DNA from: Grammothele lineata
Taxonomy: Eukaryota > Basidiomycota > Agaricomycetes > Polyporales > Polyporaceae
Direction: 5' to 3'
DNA length: 64,000 nt
Assembly: GCA_002150815.3 (NCBI GenBank)
Contig: NDFF03000385.1
Span: forward strand, 1 to 64,000
Notes under the pieces: generated by a model
The model's database searches: none
The model's input: the letters and a program-made list of their open reading frames with translations, nothing else
Told to the model about the DNA's origin: nothing
Program-made: the position numbers and the translations under genes
Part shown: positions 1 through 9,120 of the stretch, one piece after another
Position numbering within the stretch: position 1 is the stretch's first letter
Layout of the letters: each line of letters starts with the position of its first letter

Positions 1-1805
1 GCGAAGTCTGATGAGTCGGTTTCTAATCGGTATGGGGCTGTATCGTTTGGAAGTTGCAGTATAGGTGCGGTAGTGAAGGCTTCCTTTAATCGATCGAACG
101 CGAGTTGTTGTTCCTCGTTCCATTGCCAGGGCTTATCCTTGCATGTAAGGATAGTAAGTGGGCGAGCAATCTTTGCAAAGTCCTTGATAAAGCGCCGGTA
201 GAAGTTTGCGAGTCCTAAGAAGGCCTGAACGTGTTTGACTTTCGTTGGTGTAGGCCATCCCTTTACTCCTTCAACTTTCTTAGGGTCCATTGACACGCTG
301 TTCTTTGAGATGATTAGTCCGAGGAATTCGACTGTGGATTGTTCAAATTTGCATTTCTCGGGTTTCACGAACAGGTCGTTGTCTTGTAGCTTTTGTAGTA
401 CCCTAGATACTAGTTGCCGGTGCAGTGTCAAGTCGTCGGTGAAGACGAGGATGTCATCTATATAAACTACTACATGCCCTGTAGCGATTTCTTCTTCCAG
501 TACGTCATTCATCATTGCTTGGAAGGTGCTTGGGGCATTGCATAGTCCAAAGAGCATGACCGTTGGTTCAAACAGGCCCCTGAAGGTTGAAAACGCAGCC
601 TTTTCTTCGTCGCCTTCCTTGATACGGACATTGTGGTAGCCCCATCTTAAGTCCATGGACGTGAAGATGGAGGCTTGCGAAAGGCGATCAATGAGGTCGG
701 ACGTGCGGGGTATTGGGAACCGGTTTTTCTTGGTTATTGCGTTTAGTGCTCTATAGTCTTGGACTAGTCGTGGTGATCCATCCTTTTTCTTTACAAAGAA
801 AACTGGCGAGGCTAGTGGGCTTTTTGATGGTCGTATGTAGCCTTTTGCTCGCTGCTCATTGATCCACTCGTCTAAGGCGTTCTGTTCTGCCTTGTTCATT
901 GGGTATGGCGTTGAATGCTTCGGGAGTGATGCCCCTGGAATCAGCTCGATAGCATGATCATAGGGTTTACGTGTGGGCATCCTGTATGAAGCTTCCTTGG
1001 AAAAGACAATGCCGTGCTTGTGATAGTGTTCTGGCACGGTGTCTTTCCAGGCGTCGTCGGGCTTGCCGACTTCGGGAGCGTTAGCCATGACTGGGTTCTT
1101 GTCTCTCTTTCCGTATTGTGCCATATAGGCGTCCGGGTCGTTACGAAGTATACGAGCATCCGGGTCGTCAGAATGGGTTATGTAGTGCACAAAGGTTTCG
1201 GGATCATCCCAATTGCCACGTTCGAGGTCTCCATACTGATCTTGTGCGACTACTTCTAAACGAGGTATTTCCAGTTGATCCAAGTCCTCTTCTTGGATGT
1301 CAAGGTAGTTCGGAGCACATTCCGTCGGGCAACGGGTGAAGTTGATCTTTTGTTCCTTCCAGTCAATTTCTGGGTTGTGTTCGCGTAAGAAACTCATGCC
1401 GATGATAATATCGTGGTGGCCGATTTCTGCGATGAGGAACGATTGCCATGACGTGTGATTACCAATGCGCACTTGACAACGGGCGTAGTGGGTGATCAAT
1501 CCCTTCTTATTCTCCGTTGCGTCTGCGTTGAAGACTCGTACTTGTCTTTTGAGCGGGCGCATGGCTAGTTTGTGGTCCTGAACAAACCTGTAGTGCATAA
1601 AGCACGAGTATGCTCCTGAATCTAGGAGTGCAAACGGCTGGACTTGTGTATCACGCTGTTTCAGTACTAGTTGGACGTTCATAGAATGTATAGACGATGC
1701 GGAGGCGTGAATATATACATGTCCAGAGCTAGGTACATCGGGTTCATCAGACAGCGTGATTTTACGTATACAAGTCGTTGACGGGGTGCAATGGCCAGCC
1801 GGCAT
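1..1805 (-). CDS. pol: Pol polyprotein (protease, reverse transcriptase), partial
   Basis: Open minus-strand frame of 601 codons running off the left edge. It starts with an ATG (1805-1803) that overlaps the gag stop codon as TAATG. A retropepsin-type aspartic protease motif, LLDSGA, lies near residues 60-67. The RT domain covers roughly residues 310-520, with FFVKKKDGSPRLVQDYRALN near 330, the SMDLRWGYHNVRI stretch, and the catalytic VVYIDDILVF near 445. The start of an RNase H-like domain (LETDSSDF) is reached at the edge. The product would copy element RNA into cDNA inside virus-like particles in the cytoplasm. There is no frameshift in the visible part. The start is chosen because it is the first ATG in the frame and overlaps the gag stop. 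Confidence 0.92.
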   Translation of the reverse strand, partial: MPAGHCTPSTTCIRKITLSDEPDVPSSGHVYIHASASSIHSMNVQLVLKQRDTQVQPFALLDSGAYSCFMHYRFVQDHKLAMRPLKRQVRVFNADATENKKGLITHYARCQVRIGNHTSWQSFLIAEIGHHDIIIGMSFLREHNPEIDWKEQKINFTRCPTECAPNYLDIQEEDLDQLEIPRLEVVAQDQYGDLERGNWDDPETFVHYITHSDDPDARILRNDPDAYMAQYGKRDKNPVMANAPEVGKPDDAWKDTVPEHYHKHGIVFSKEASYRMPTRKPYDHAIELIPGASLPKHSTPYPMNKAEQNALDEWINEQRAKGYIRPSKSPLASPVFFVKKKDGSPRLVQDYRALNAITKKNRFPIPRTSDLIDRLSQASIFTSMDLRWGYHNVRIKEGDEEKAAFSTFRGLFEPTVMLFGLCNAPSTFQAMMNDVLEEEIATGHVVVYIDDILVFTDDLTLHRQLVSRVLQKLQDNDLFVKPEKCKFEQSTVEFLGLIISKNSVSMDPKKVEGVKGWPTPTKVKHVQAFLGLANFYRRFIKDFAKIARPLTILTCKDKPWQWNEEQQLAFDRLKEAFTTAPILQLPNDTAPYRLETDSSDF

Positions 1806-3433
1806 TACAACCCTTGGAGAAAATCCTTCTCGTCGATAACCTCCTCGATGCGAGCGGTTTCGACAGCAGGTTCCTCACTCTTCTTTTCGTCGAATTGCTT
1901 GAGGGCGGCGGCGATAAACTCCATGCGTTCACGGTGTTCAGCCTCCTTCTCCTCGGTCGAGCGGATGCGGGTGGCCGGTGCCTTGCTTTTGTCCTGAGAG
2001 GTGGATGTCGTTGGAGTGTCAAACTTCTTAGGCATTTCGTAATAGCCTTTGTACTTGGGGTTGCGACACTTCTCGTTCTTCTTGTACGGGTGTTTACCGC
2101 AGCGGAAGCATTTCTTGTTGTCCATCCATTCCATTTGTTCCTTGGACAGCTTCTCCGGTTTCTTCATCGCGTCGATGTCCATTGCATTAGGATCTTTGGA
2201 CGAGCTCGGTTGTGAGCTAAATGAGCGGGTCTTGCGACCATGGTCATTGCGAAGTTCCGTGTCGAGAGCGAGGACCCAGTCGAGGTAAGCAACCCAGGTC
2301 TTGGGGACCTGCTGCGGTGCTGTCACCGTGATGACAGTCTTGGACTGGGAGAGCTCCTTGCTGAGTTGGTCGTTGATGCGGCGAATGAGCTCAACGTCAC
2401 TGTAACCAGTCTGGTGGGCGTAGCGGCGGAATTGTTCGGCGAACTGGGTGAGCGTGCTATGGGACTTGTTGCAGATGCTGTCGAGGCTGTTCTGTGCCGT
2501 CTTGTCCGGGGCGAGGTCGCGGTATCCGGTGCCGAGACGAGAAACGAAATCTTTCCAGGTGCCAAGGGTCTTGCCTTCGGCGGCTGCCTTAGCATAATCC
2601 GACATGTAGTTAGACGGGCCGTCCTCCAGGTACATGAGTGCCGTCGTGATGATCTGGTCGTCGCTGGTGATGTTCTGGTAGCGACACCAAATGCCAAACT
2701 TAGTTAACCAGTGTTCCAACGTGATACCGTCCTTGGATCCCTTATAGCGTGGTGGGTCGGCGATCTTCGGCTTAGGCTGGTGCGAAGTGGTAGTGACAGG
2801 GGCGGCGGTAGCGATAGAACCGAGCGGGGCAGAGGTCTGGGCGTTCATCAGCTGCTGGATCTGGGTAGAGTGCTGCTGAATGACGTTTGCCAGGACCGTG
2901 TTGTTGTTGTTGAGTGTCTCCAGCTCGGCATTGAGAACCTTGACCTTCTCGGATGCCCTGCTGAGTGCTGCCTTCATGTCATCGCGGTCCTTGATCAGCG
3001 TCTGAATTGCCTTAGCCAGGTCATCAATGTTGTCGCTGAACTCGTGGTGCGCTACCGCATTTGCGTCCGCATGTTCGTAAACCTTAATGCCGAGGAGATT
3101 GTAGATGTGTGCCGTCTGTTGATACGTGATGGTATTGACGACGTTCATGACCCATTCGATCGTATCTCCTGCGAGACTGAAATCTGCAGCGCTTGCACGG
3201 ATGGCATCTTCCAACCTTTCATATTGTCTGCCATTCCATTCATAGAACGGAGGGTGGGTAGCCGGTGCGAGGGTCGGGGTCGGGGACGGAGGCCTGGTTG
3301 GTTGTTGCGAGGGAGCCGGATCCGGGTTACCTTGCCGAGATGTTTCCGGTTGCGGGGGGACGGACCCTGGCCGCGATGTATTGCCCAGAAGTCGATCTGG
3401 GTCGAGCGGTGCAAAGCGGTTTCCGCTTGCCAT
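1805..3433 (-). CDS. gag: Gag (capsid/nucleocapsid) protein
   Basis: 542-aa ORF. The N-terminal ~75 residues are rich in proline, serine and arginine. A likely coiled coil (heptad-like, KVKVLNAELETLNNNN) lies near residues 165-195. A retrotransposon gag/capsid-like helical domain follows at about 230-375 (PPRYKGSKDGITLEHWLTKF, then AEQFRRYAH). Near residues 440-460 is an atypical zinc knuckle, CFRCGKHPYKKNEKC, spaced C-X2-C-X2-H-X7-C instead of the canonical CX2CX4HX4C. It would form virus-like particles and package the element RNA. The stop codon shares a base with the pol start codon, so pol is probably made by termination-reinitiation and not by frameshifting. The upstream ORF ends about 70 nt before this start. 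Confidence 0.88.
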   Translation of the reverse strand: MASGNRFAPLDPDRLLGNTSRPGSVPPQPETSRQGNPDPAPSQQPTRPPSPTPTLAPATHPPFYEWNGRQYERLEDAIRASAADFSLAGDTIEWVMNVVNTITYQQTAHIYNLLGIKVYEHADANAVAHHEFSDNIDDLAKAIQTLIKDRDDMKAALSRASEKVKVLNAELETLNNNNTVLANVIQQHSTQIQQLMNAQTSAPLGSIATAAPVTTTSHQPKPKIADPPRYKGSKDGITLEHWLTKFGIWCRYQNITSDDQIITTALMYLEDGPSNYMSDYAKAAAEGKTLGTWKDFVSRLGTGYRDLAPDKTAQNSLDSICNKSHSTLTQFAEQFRRYAHQTGYSDVELIRRINDQLSKELSQSKTVITVTAPQQVPKTWVAYLDWVLALDTELRNDHGRKTRSFSSQPSSSKDPNAMDIDAMKKPEKLSKEQMEWMDNKKCFRCGKHPYKKNEKCRNPKYKGYYEMPKKFDTPTTSTSQDKSKAPATRIRSTEEKEAEHRERMEFIAAALKQFDEKKSEEPAVETARIEEVIDEKDFLQGL

Positions 3434-3506
3434 GATGGGAGAGGAGAGTGGTGTTGTCTATTCGAAAAACTAGTGCCGCTGATACAAACTATTCCCAAAC
3501 TAAAAA

Positions 3507-4277
3507 CTATGCTGCCCAATCTAAACTGCGCCCGTACACAAAGATCTTGTTGATCTGCGAGCAGACTTTGGCGTAGTTCTCCTTAAGATCCGTCAGTTCG
3601 ATGGAACCAAAGCGTTGGCAGACCCTAAAGATCTCGGTAAACTCGGCGCTGATCCACGCGTGGGAGGCGGGGTTGGCGAGGAGCTTCTCGACGGCCTCGA
3701 GGCGGTCAGTGAAGGTCTGAAGCGCGAGGCGGTCGCACTCGGGTACCTTGGTCTCGAGGAACTCCTTAAAGCGGGGGTCCCACAGAGCACCTAGGCGTCT
3801 GAGCGTCGCGGTGACCTTTTTGAGGGCGAGGGTTGCAGACTCCTCGTGGTTCTTGCAGCCGAAGTCTGGAGTGCGGTAGGCGCACTGGATCTCGTAGGGG
3901 TGAGGGCGGAAGTCGGAGAGGCGAGGCTTCCTGACGGGCGGGCCGCGCGGTGAGGTAAGGCACTCGGCTAGCGGGCGGCGGGCGATGCGCTCGCGTAGGG
4001 TGAGACCCTTAGCAATGGGAATGGGAGGAGGGAGCGGCTTGCGACGAGGGACGAGCGGCGGAGGGTTGGCTGCCTGCTTGGCGAGGCGGCAGCGGCGGGC
4101 GGCGTCGGCCTTGTCCTTGGCGAGGATGTAGTCGACCTGCTCGACAGCGGGACGGTGCCTACACTCCGGGTAGTTGTCCGGGTCTTCGTCGGCGAAGGGA
4201 TCAAATGATAAACGTGCGGGACAACGGTCCACAAACTCCTGGGGGGAAGAGAGGCGGGACGCGAGTGACTTGGACAC
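3507..4277 (-). CDS. Extra retrotransposon ORF upstream of gag
   Basis: 256-aa ORF lying between the primer-binding site and gag on the same strand, with its ATG 27 nt past the PBS. The protein is basic, with a proline-rich stretch near residues 85-105 (NPPPLVPRRKPLPPPIPIAK) and a more globular C-terminal half with helical, hydrophobic spacing (TFTDRLEAVEKLLAN). I do not recognise a domain. It could be a separate matrix-like or regulatory protein, or a part of Gag that has become its own ORF. Because it is the first ORF on the genomic RNA, gag would need reinitiation, leaky scanning or a spliced mRNA. No nucleic-acid-binding knuckle or protease motif is seen in it. Confidence 0.6.
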   Translation of the reverse strand: MSKSLASRLSSPQEFVDRCPARLSFDPFADEDPDNYPECRHRPAVEQVDYILAKDKADAARRCRLAKQAANPPPLVPRRKPLPPPIPIAKGLTLRERIARRPLAECLTSPRGPPVRKPRLSDFRPHPYEIQCAYRTPDFGCKNHEESATLALKKVTATLRRLGALWDPRFKEFLETKVPECDRLALQTFTDRLEAVEKLLANPASHAWISAEFTEIFRVCQRFGSIELTDLKENYAKVCSQINKIFVYGRSLDWAA

Positions 4278-4303
4278 TAACGCGTGGCGCCGGTTGAAGT
4301 AAA

Positions 4304-4315
4304 CAGACTTGTTCT
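4304..4315 (-). other. Self-complementary primer-binding site
   Basis: On the element strand this reads AGAACAAGTCTG and starts 2 nt inside the LTR end. It is a perfect 12-nt complement of CAGACTTGTTCT at 4531-4520 inside the LTR, which is about 33 nt downstream of the TATA box and so at the expected RNA 5' end. This matches self-priming by the mRNA 5' end as established for Tf1 of fission yeast. Confidence 0.85.
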
Positions 4316-4317
4316 AA

Positions 4318-4894
4318 TGTCACGGCAGGTGCCGCCACAAGGACAAACAAACAAAGAAAGCGCTGGGCTTACTTGTGGGGCAAACAAACAGAGGTGTCAC
4401 GATGGTGTGCAAACAGAGGTGTGACGAGGGGCAGTGCCGTTAGGCTGCAAGCAAGGCAGGAGTCTAGCAAGAGGATAGATTGGAGGAGGACTCCGAGGTA
4501 CAGAGGAGGGGATAACAGAAGAACAAGTCTGCCCTCTCAGGGTCAGACAGGGGGTCCTTATATACATGTGGGGGGTCTACAATACACTACCTATGATTGG
4601 ACGCTAAAGATAGGGGGAATATCAAATGGTTACCAAGGGAGCGAGTCTGGATTGCATCCGGGTGATCCAGAGCTCGGGACACGTGAAATGGGAATGGCCG
4701 GAAGGATCCGGAGGGGTGACATCATCCATGAAGTAAGACGTATGTAATAGGGCCCAGAAGGGTCCTGCCATGTGGTCTGTAGGGTTCCCTGAAGGGTTAG
4801 GGGTTCTCCCGCCCTGGGTTCGATCCCTGCAAGGGGCGAAACAAATAGGGGCGCCTTTCCTGGGCGTTAAGACCACGTGAGATCGAAAACCATT
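4318..4894 (-). repeat. 5' LTR
   Basis: Bounded on the element strand by TGTAATGG at its start (4894) and CCGTGACA at its end (4318), the usual TG...CA with short inverted TGT/ACA ends; 577 bp. It contains a TATATAA box and the predicted RNA start. The partner LTR is outside the window, so the boundaries come from the terminal dinucleotides, the PBS position and the promoter layout. Confidence 0.75.
4558..4564 (-). promoter_or_regulatory. LTR TATA box
   Basis: TATATAA on the minus strand, about 30-33 nt upstream of the predicted transcript start at 4531, which is the first base of the segment complementary to the PBS. Confidence 0.75.
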
Positions 4895-5490
4895 ACAGCA
4901 TCAAGGGTTGCAGGGATAACAGCAGGAAGTTAGAGGAAAATCACTTCAGAGCTGCAGCTACTTAGATGTACAAGAATATGCCTGCAAGGTCTGAAGGAAT
5001 ATACATTCAAGCCTTAAGGGATTTGGCTACAAGTAAATAACTGCAGGTCTGCAGCTTTTAAAGCGTACATAGATATGTACTTAAGGTGTACAGGAATTTA
5101 CCTCAAGGAAATTCGCTGCAGAGATTGAGGGAATTGATGGGACACGTTATGTGAGTTGTCGAATGCAGAAAGTCGCTCCATCGATAGTACTAGTAAGAAA
5201 CCCGCGTTGCAATTACGCAGTGAACTCACTGATAGCGCGATGGTATAATCAATAAAGTCTATTGCGCTGACAAGTGCGAAGGCTTTGGTCCTCGCCGCCG
5301 CACTGACACCACCAAACCATATTATACCCTTCGCACCCATTTTCTTCCAGGCCTATATGCATACGAGTTCAAACGAAGTCAATATAGAATAGAAGCTACT
5401 AGTACTTACCCTCTTGCTCCATTGAATCGTCTTAAGGGAAATGTCTTAAGGGAAATCGGGCCAAACGTCCGCGCTGGAAATAGGCGCGTA

Positions 5491-5540
5491 TCTGGCCGAA
5501 TCTGGCCGATCTGCCAGAATCTGCCAGAATCTGCCAGATT
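5491..5540. repeat. Decamer tandem repeat
   Basis: Five consecutive 10-bp units of the type TCTGGCCGAA / TCTGCCAGAA. The array is short and probably only a minor local slippage product. Confidence 0.8.
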
Positions 5541-6843
5541 ATGATCCATAGTTGAGATGTTCACGCGACTTCAAGGCGGTAACGCGCCCGCCCAACATTT
5601 TGTCTACCTTCGCGTGCCACGCTCAGGGCAGCTCATGTCTCTCGCTCTCTCTAGTGATTTTTTCTTGCTTTGGCCACTCCGAATATCGTGATTGACGCTC
5701 TATGGTGCCTATGGAAGACAAGACCGATCGTCCCCGTGTCCAACACATATCGCATATTCGTCACCCCTATGATCACCAGGTGGAATGATAACCAAGGAAG
5801 GATGCGCAGGGGTCGGTGGAGATAGTGGTCATTTAGCTTGTGGAAATATCCAGGGTGAGTTCGGTTGATTCCCGTCGCTACTCATCCACTGGTAGACAAT
5901 GTCGCCGACGGCATGTCTAGGATTTTGCCAATCCAACAGTTGAAGTCAATGAAGATCCCCTATGCACACCACGCTCGTCTTCAAGATTGCTACAGCCTTA
6001 CCCGTAATATGTGTACTCGTTCGTGTCTGCGCAGCGTCCGCAGGTCGCCTCGAAGAGTCATCAAATGGCATCTAGCAAGAGTCTTCGGCCTCACGGACGC
6101 ACCTAGCAAACCGCTCAATGCAGCTTCGGGAGATGCATCGCAATTGGACAGTCTTCCTGTACTTACACGATACATGACCCATAACTCTCCTCGTGGCGCG
6201 TGCTACGTGTCCAAGCCTACTTCGCAGTGCGGTCTCCCTCAGATAAAGGCGGCGGTCTAGGGGAAATAAAGGACTGTTGTCGCCGTATACGTCTCAACAG
6301 AAATCGACATAATATAGCGCTGAGTGAGTAATCTTCTGTCTATCGTCGTCCCGTACTCTTAAATCAAGCAGGCTAATGCGCATTAGACGTCAACTGTGTG
6401 CGGCCGTTGGATTCACGGCCGCGATGGGCGCTGGAGAATGCCGCGAATCCTCCTGCTTCCGGTATGTCTGGCAAATATGCGCTCTAGCCATTCTGTTTGA
6501 TCCTTACATTATCATTCGATCAGTAGACTCCACCTTGGCGACGCCGTGTCAGTGCTCACACAGGCATGACGCGCACGGCCTACCCGTCCCGACTGAAGCG
6601 CACTATACTTGCCACGTTCGGTCCCTCACCTATGGATCGCAACTCTACCGAAAAGCACACAGCCGCTGGCACGAGTGCAGTGCAACTGCTCGACCTTGCG
6701 GCAAATGTCGTACTCTCGATCGGGATGCGTTTTCGCCGAGCCGGAGTTGCAACCCTGGCGCCGCCCTAATGCCAACTGGCCGATCCGAGCGTCATTGCTC
6801 CACGACCCGTCTCCCGTGAGCTTAGCTTGTCTTGGGTCGTGCA

Positions 6844-6849
6844 TATAAG
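6844..6849 (+). promoter_or_regulatory. Likely TATA box of SDR1
   Basis: TATAAG in the context GCATATAAGACC, 61-66 nt upstream of the chosen ATG. This leaves room for a 5' leader of about 30-40 nt. Confidence 0.5.
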
Positions 6850-6909
6850 ACCTGGCCGGGCCCTCTACGTTGGTTTGTCCCTCAAGCCCACAACAACATC
6901 AATACCGAC

Positions 6910-8146
6910 ATGGCCTCCTCACCTCTAAAACGCGTCGCGATCATCACTGGAGCCGCAGAGGGCATCGGTCGGGCCACCGCCACCCGGCTTGCCAAGGACG
7001 GCTTCGATGTAGGACTATTCGACCTTCCGCATGCCCGGAACAGGCTCGCCGACCTCGCAGAAGGGCTGAAGCAGGAGCACGGAGCACGCGTCGTCTGCGT
7101 TGAAGGCGACGTGACGAGCGAGGCGGACGTCAGCCGGTTGGTGGAGACTGTCGTGGCCGAGTTGGGTAGCGTGTACGCAGTGCGTGCCACCTTCGCCGGC
7201 GCCAGAGAGAAGGAGCTAACCGGGCTTGTAGATGGTCGCAAACGCCGGGACTTCCCGCCCGAACGAGCTTCACGAGAGTACGCCCTCCACGGATGACGTT
7301 TACTTGGTGACGTGCGCTGACGCTTGAGAGCTGCTGTACAGTGCCGACGGAGCAGTTCGAGCATATCCTCAACACGAACCTCACGGGCGTCTTCTTCTCC
7401 TTTAAGTTTGCCGCGCTCCAGATGATCAAGCAGGGCTCAGGGGGGCGCATCGTCGCTGCCTCATCCGCCGTGGGGAAGCAGGGTCCGTTTCCTTCCTCGT
7501 CCTTCCATTTTCGGAAGTCTTCAGATGAGCTTACGTGCTGACGGGATCCTAGGTGTTCCCCGCTACGGAGCGTACTGCGCGTCCAAGTTTGCCGTGCGCG
7601 GGCTCGTGCAGAGCGCAGCGATGGATTGGGCTAAGTACGGAATCACGGTGAACGGGTACGCCCCAGGGCCAATCGACACCCCGCTCAGTGCGTACTTGCT
7701 CTGTGCGCACTGAAGATGTGGCTTGAGTGCGCTGATGCGCGATCTGTTGGTTGGTAGTGCACACGCTGGACGAGATTGAGACGAAGCGCGCGGGGACGGA
7801 ACCAGGCTCGTTCCTTGCGGGTGCGGTGAGTGCTGGACGCGTAGGCCGAGGCTGGGCGTAACACTGACTGCACGCGTCGTCCACAGTTCCCGAACGCTTT
7901 AGGACGAAACGGACAGCCAGAGGAGATCGCGAACGTCGTATCATTCTTCGTCTCTGATCAGTCTTCTTTCGTCACAGGTTTGTCAGAGGGCCCTTGCTTC
8001 TTCTGCGCAACGCTGACTCGTTTTGGTCTTACTGTCCACAGGACAAACAGTGAGTAATTCTGCTCCCATAACCAACTTCACTCATAGAACTGACTGCCTG
8101 GGACTCTCCTTAGTGGAGTGTCGATGGCGGTATTTACTTCGACTAG
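6910..8146 (+). CDS. SDR1: short-chain dehydrogenase/reductase (acetoin/diacetyl reductase-like)
   Basis: Model join(6910..7179,7232..7277,7342..7482,7553..7687,7758..7825,7887..7977,8042..8049,8114..8146), 263 aa. All introns are GT...AG and in frame. Classical SDR features: cofactor loop TGAAEGIG (residues 13-20), an acidic residue after strand beta2 (LFDLP) that usually means NAD(H) preference, NAG near 94-96, a catalytic Ser in AASSA, Tyr160/Lys164 in YCASK, then NGYAPGPIDT and a C-terminal VDGG. The overall pattern resembles meso-2,3-butanediol dehydrogenase/diacetyl reductases, so NAD(P)-dependent interconversion of a small carbonyl and alcohol in the cytosol is likely; the real substrate is unknown. 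It is the first of five paralogs. The 8-nt exon 7 is needed to join the active-site half to the last exon. The start is the first in-frame ATG and is followed closely by the Rossmann fold. Confidence 0.88.
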
Positions 8147-9120
8147 GCATGTTATCAGGAGACCCGAAGTCGAGTCATGAGAATCGTTCATGCAGACCGT
8201 TTCACGCGCTTGTATCCTCTGCCCATGTGCCTCGTCTGTATGGAAACGTCGTGCGGACTTGAACAAACGAACTCCTTGTCCGCATCATGGCGCTGTTTGA
8301 ACGGCAATACACAACGTTTAATCTCCCAGGCCGAGTCTCTCGGAGTTTCTGCTGCGATTGCACGTCTACGTCCTGATGGGCTCGTACCCACTTGATGTAT
8401 GTGTAGTGAGTTCTCATGCATATCCTGCTCTTTCGAGTAGAGGCTGAACAGTACCCCCGTTAGTCACGGACGTCAGATGTGGCATACCGTGGAAGCACAG
8501 ACACCCGTCATGGCCCCGCATGGACATGTCCGTGTGTATCCCAGTCGTTGCAAACATGGCCCATTCGCGCGCGTCGTCCAAGCGATGAGAGAACCACCAT
8601 CACGGGGGCGGAGTTCTCTGTATATTTAAATTACATATATCATTGCTTCGCTACAGGTCGCCCCATCGTGGATAGCCCGAGCGAGACACGAGGGTAGAGT
8701 CGTCCCATGGCACACGCGGTATGCACCCCTCCGTTCATTCAAAACTGTTCACACAGAGGGCTGATAAAACGTCGGAGCACAGAAAGTCCGCCTGGTACGC
8801 CGGTAAACATTCTAAGTACCACGGGACTGCGTGCCCGTACGGCACCGTCTCGACCAATCCGTATGGCGCTTTGGGCGCTATCGATACCCGCAGTATCTTA
8901 TTCTATTTTAGCGTCCGTTTCTCCTGGAACTTTGTCCGTGGTGATACAAAGTCAAAATGTGTGTCGTTTCGTCTCTTTACGTCGCGCCACGCTGACGAAT
9001 CCGTAAGATGGTGGCCCGGTACGTGCGCTCCGAGGCACGGACGACAAATCGCGCGCTGTTTGAACGCTACTTAATAGTTCCTCTTCTGCAACTTGATGAA
9101 TTTCAACACTAGCTCTCCCC
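8147..9120. other. Intergenic region SDR1-SDR2
   Basis: No gene supported. It contains GGACGTCA at 8468-8475, one mismatch from the TGACGTCA octamer found upstream of SDR3-5 and at a similar distance (about 650 bp) from the SDR2 start. An AT-rich stretch lies near 8620-8640. Confidence 0.5.

Larger units (their letters stand above)
1..4894 (-). mobile_element. Ty3/gypsy LTR retrotransposon, sushi/Tf1-like, 5' part
   Basis: The element is read on the minus strand. From right to left it shows a 577-bp 5' LTR, a primer-binding site, an extra 256-aa ORF, gag, and pol with protease then reverse transcriptase. The order PR-RT and the YIDD-type RT are typical of Ty3/gypsy. The PBS is complementary to the predicted start of the element's own transcript rather than to a tRNA, which is the self-priming arrangement known for the Tf1/sushi group. 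RNase H, integrase, a possible chromodomain and the 3' LTR lie beyond the left edge. All three visible ORFs are open, so the insertion looks young. The target-site duplication cannot be checked because one end is missing. Confidence 0.92.
4895..6909. other. Intergenic region between retrotransposon and SDR1
   Basis: No supported gene. It holds AT-richer sequence with weak internal repeats (5000-5150), a directly doubled 14-mer (GTCTTAAGGGAAAT) near 5430-5457, and a short decamer array. An 80-codon minus-strand ORF at 5098-5340 and a 131-codon plus-strand ORF at 5865-6260 are open but show no recognisable domain or splice context. Confidence 0.6.

Noticed and set aside
4740..4850. tRNA gene suggested by a GGTTCGATCC B-box-like motif
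   Set aside because: The T-stem and acceptor do not pair, no A box fits, and the sequence lies within the LTR in antisense to the element.
5865..6260. 131-codon plus-strand ORF upstream of SDR1
   Set aside because: No domain, no paralogous support, and no clear splice or promoter context.
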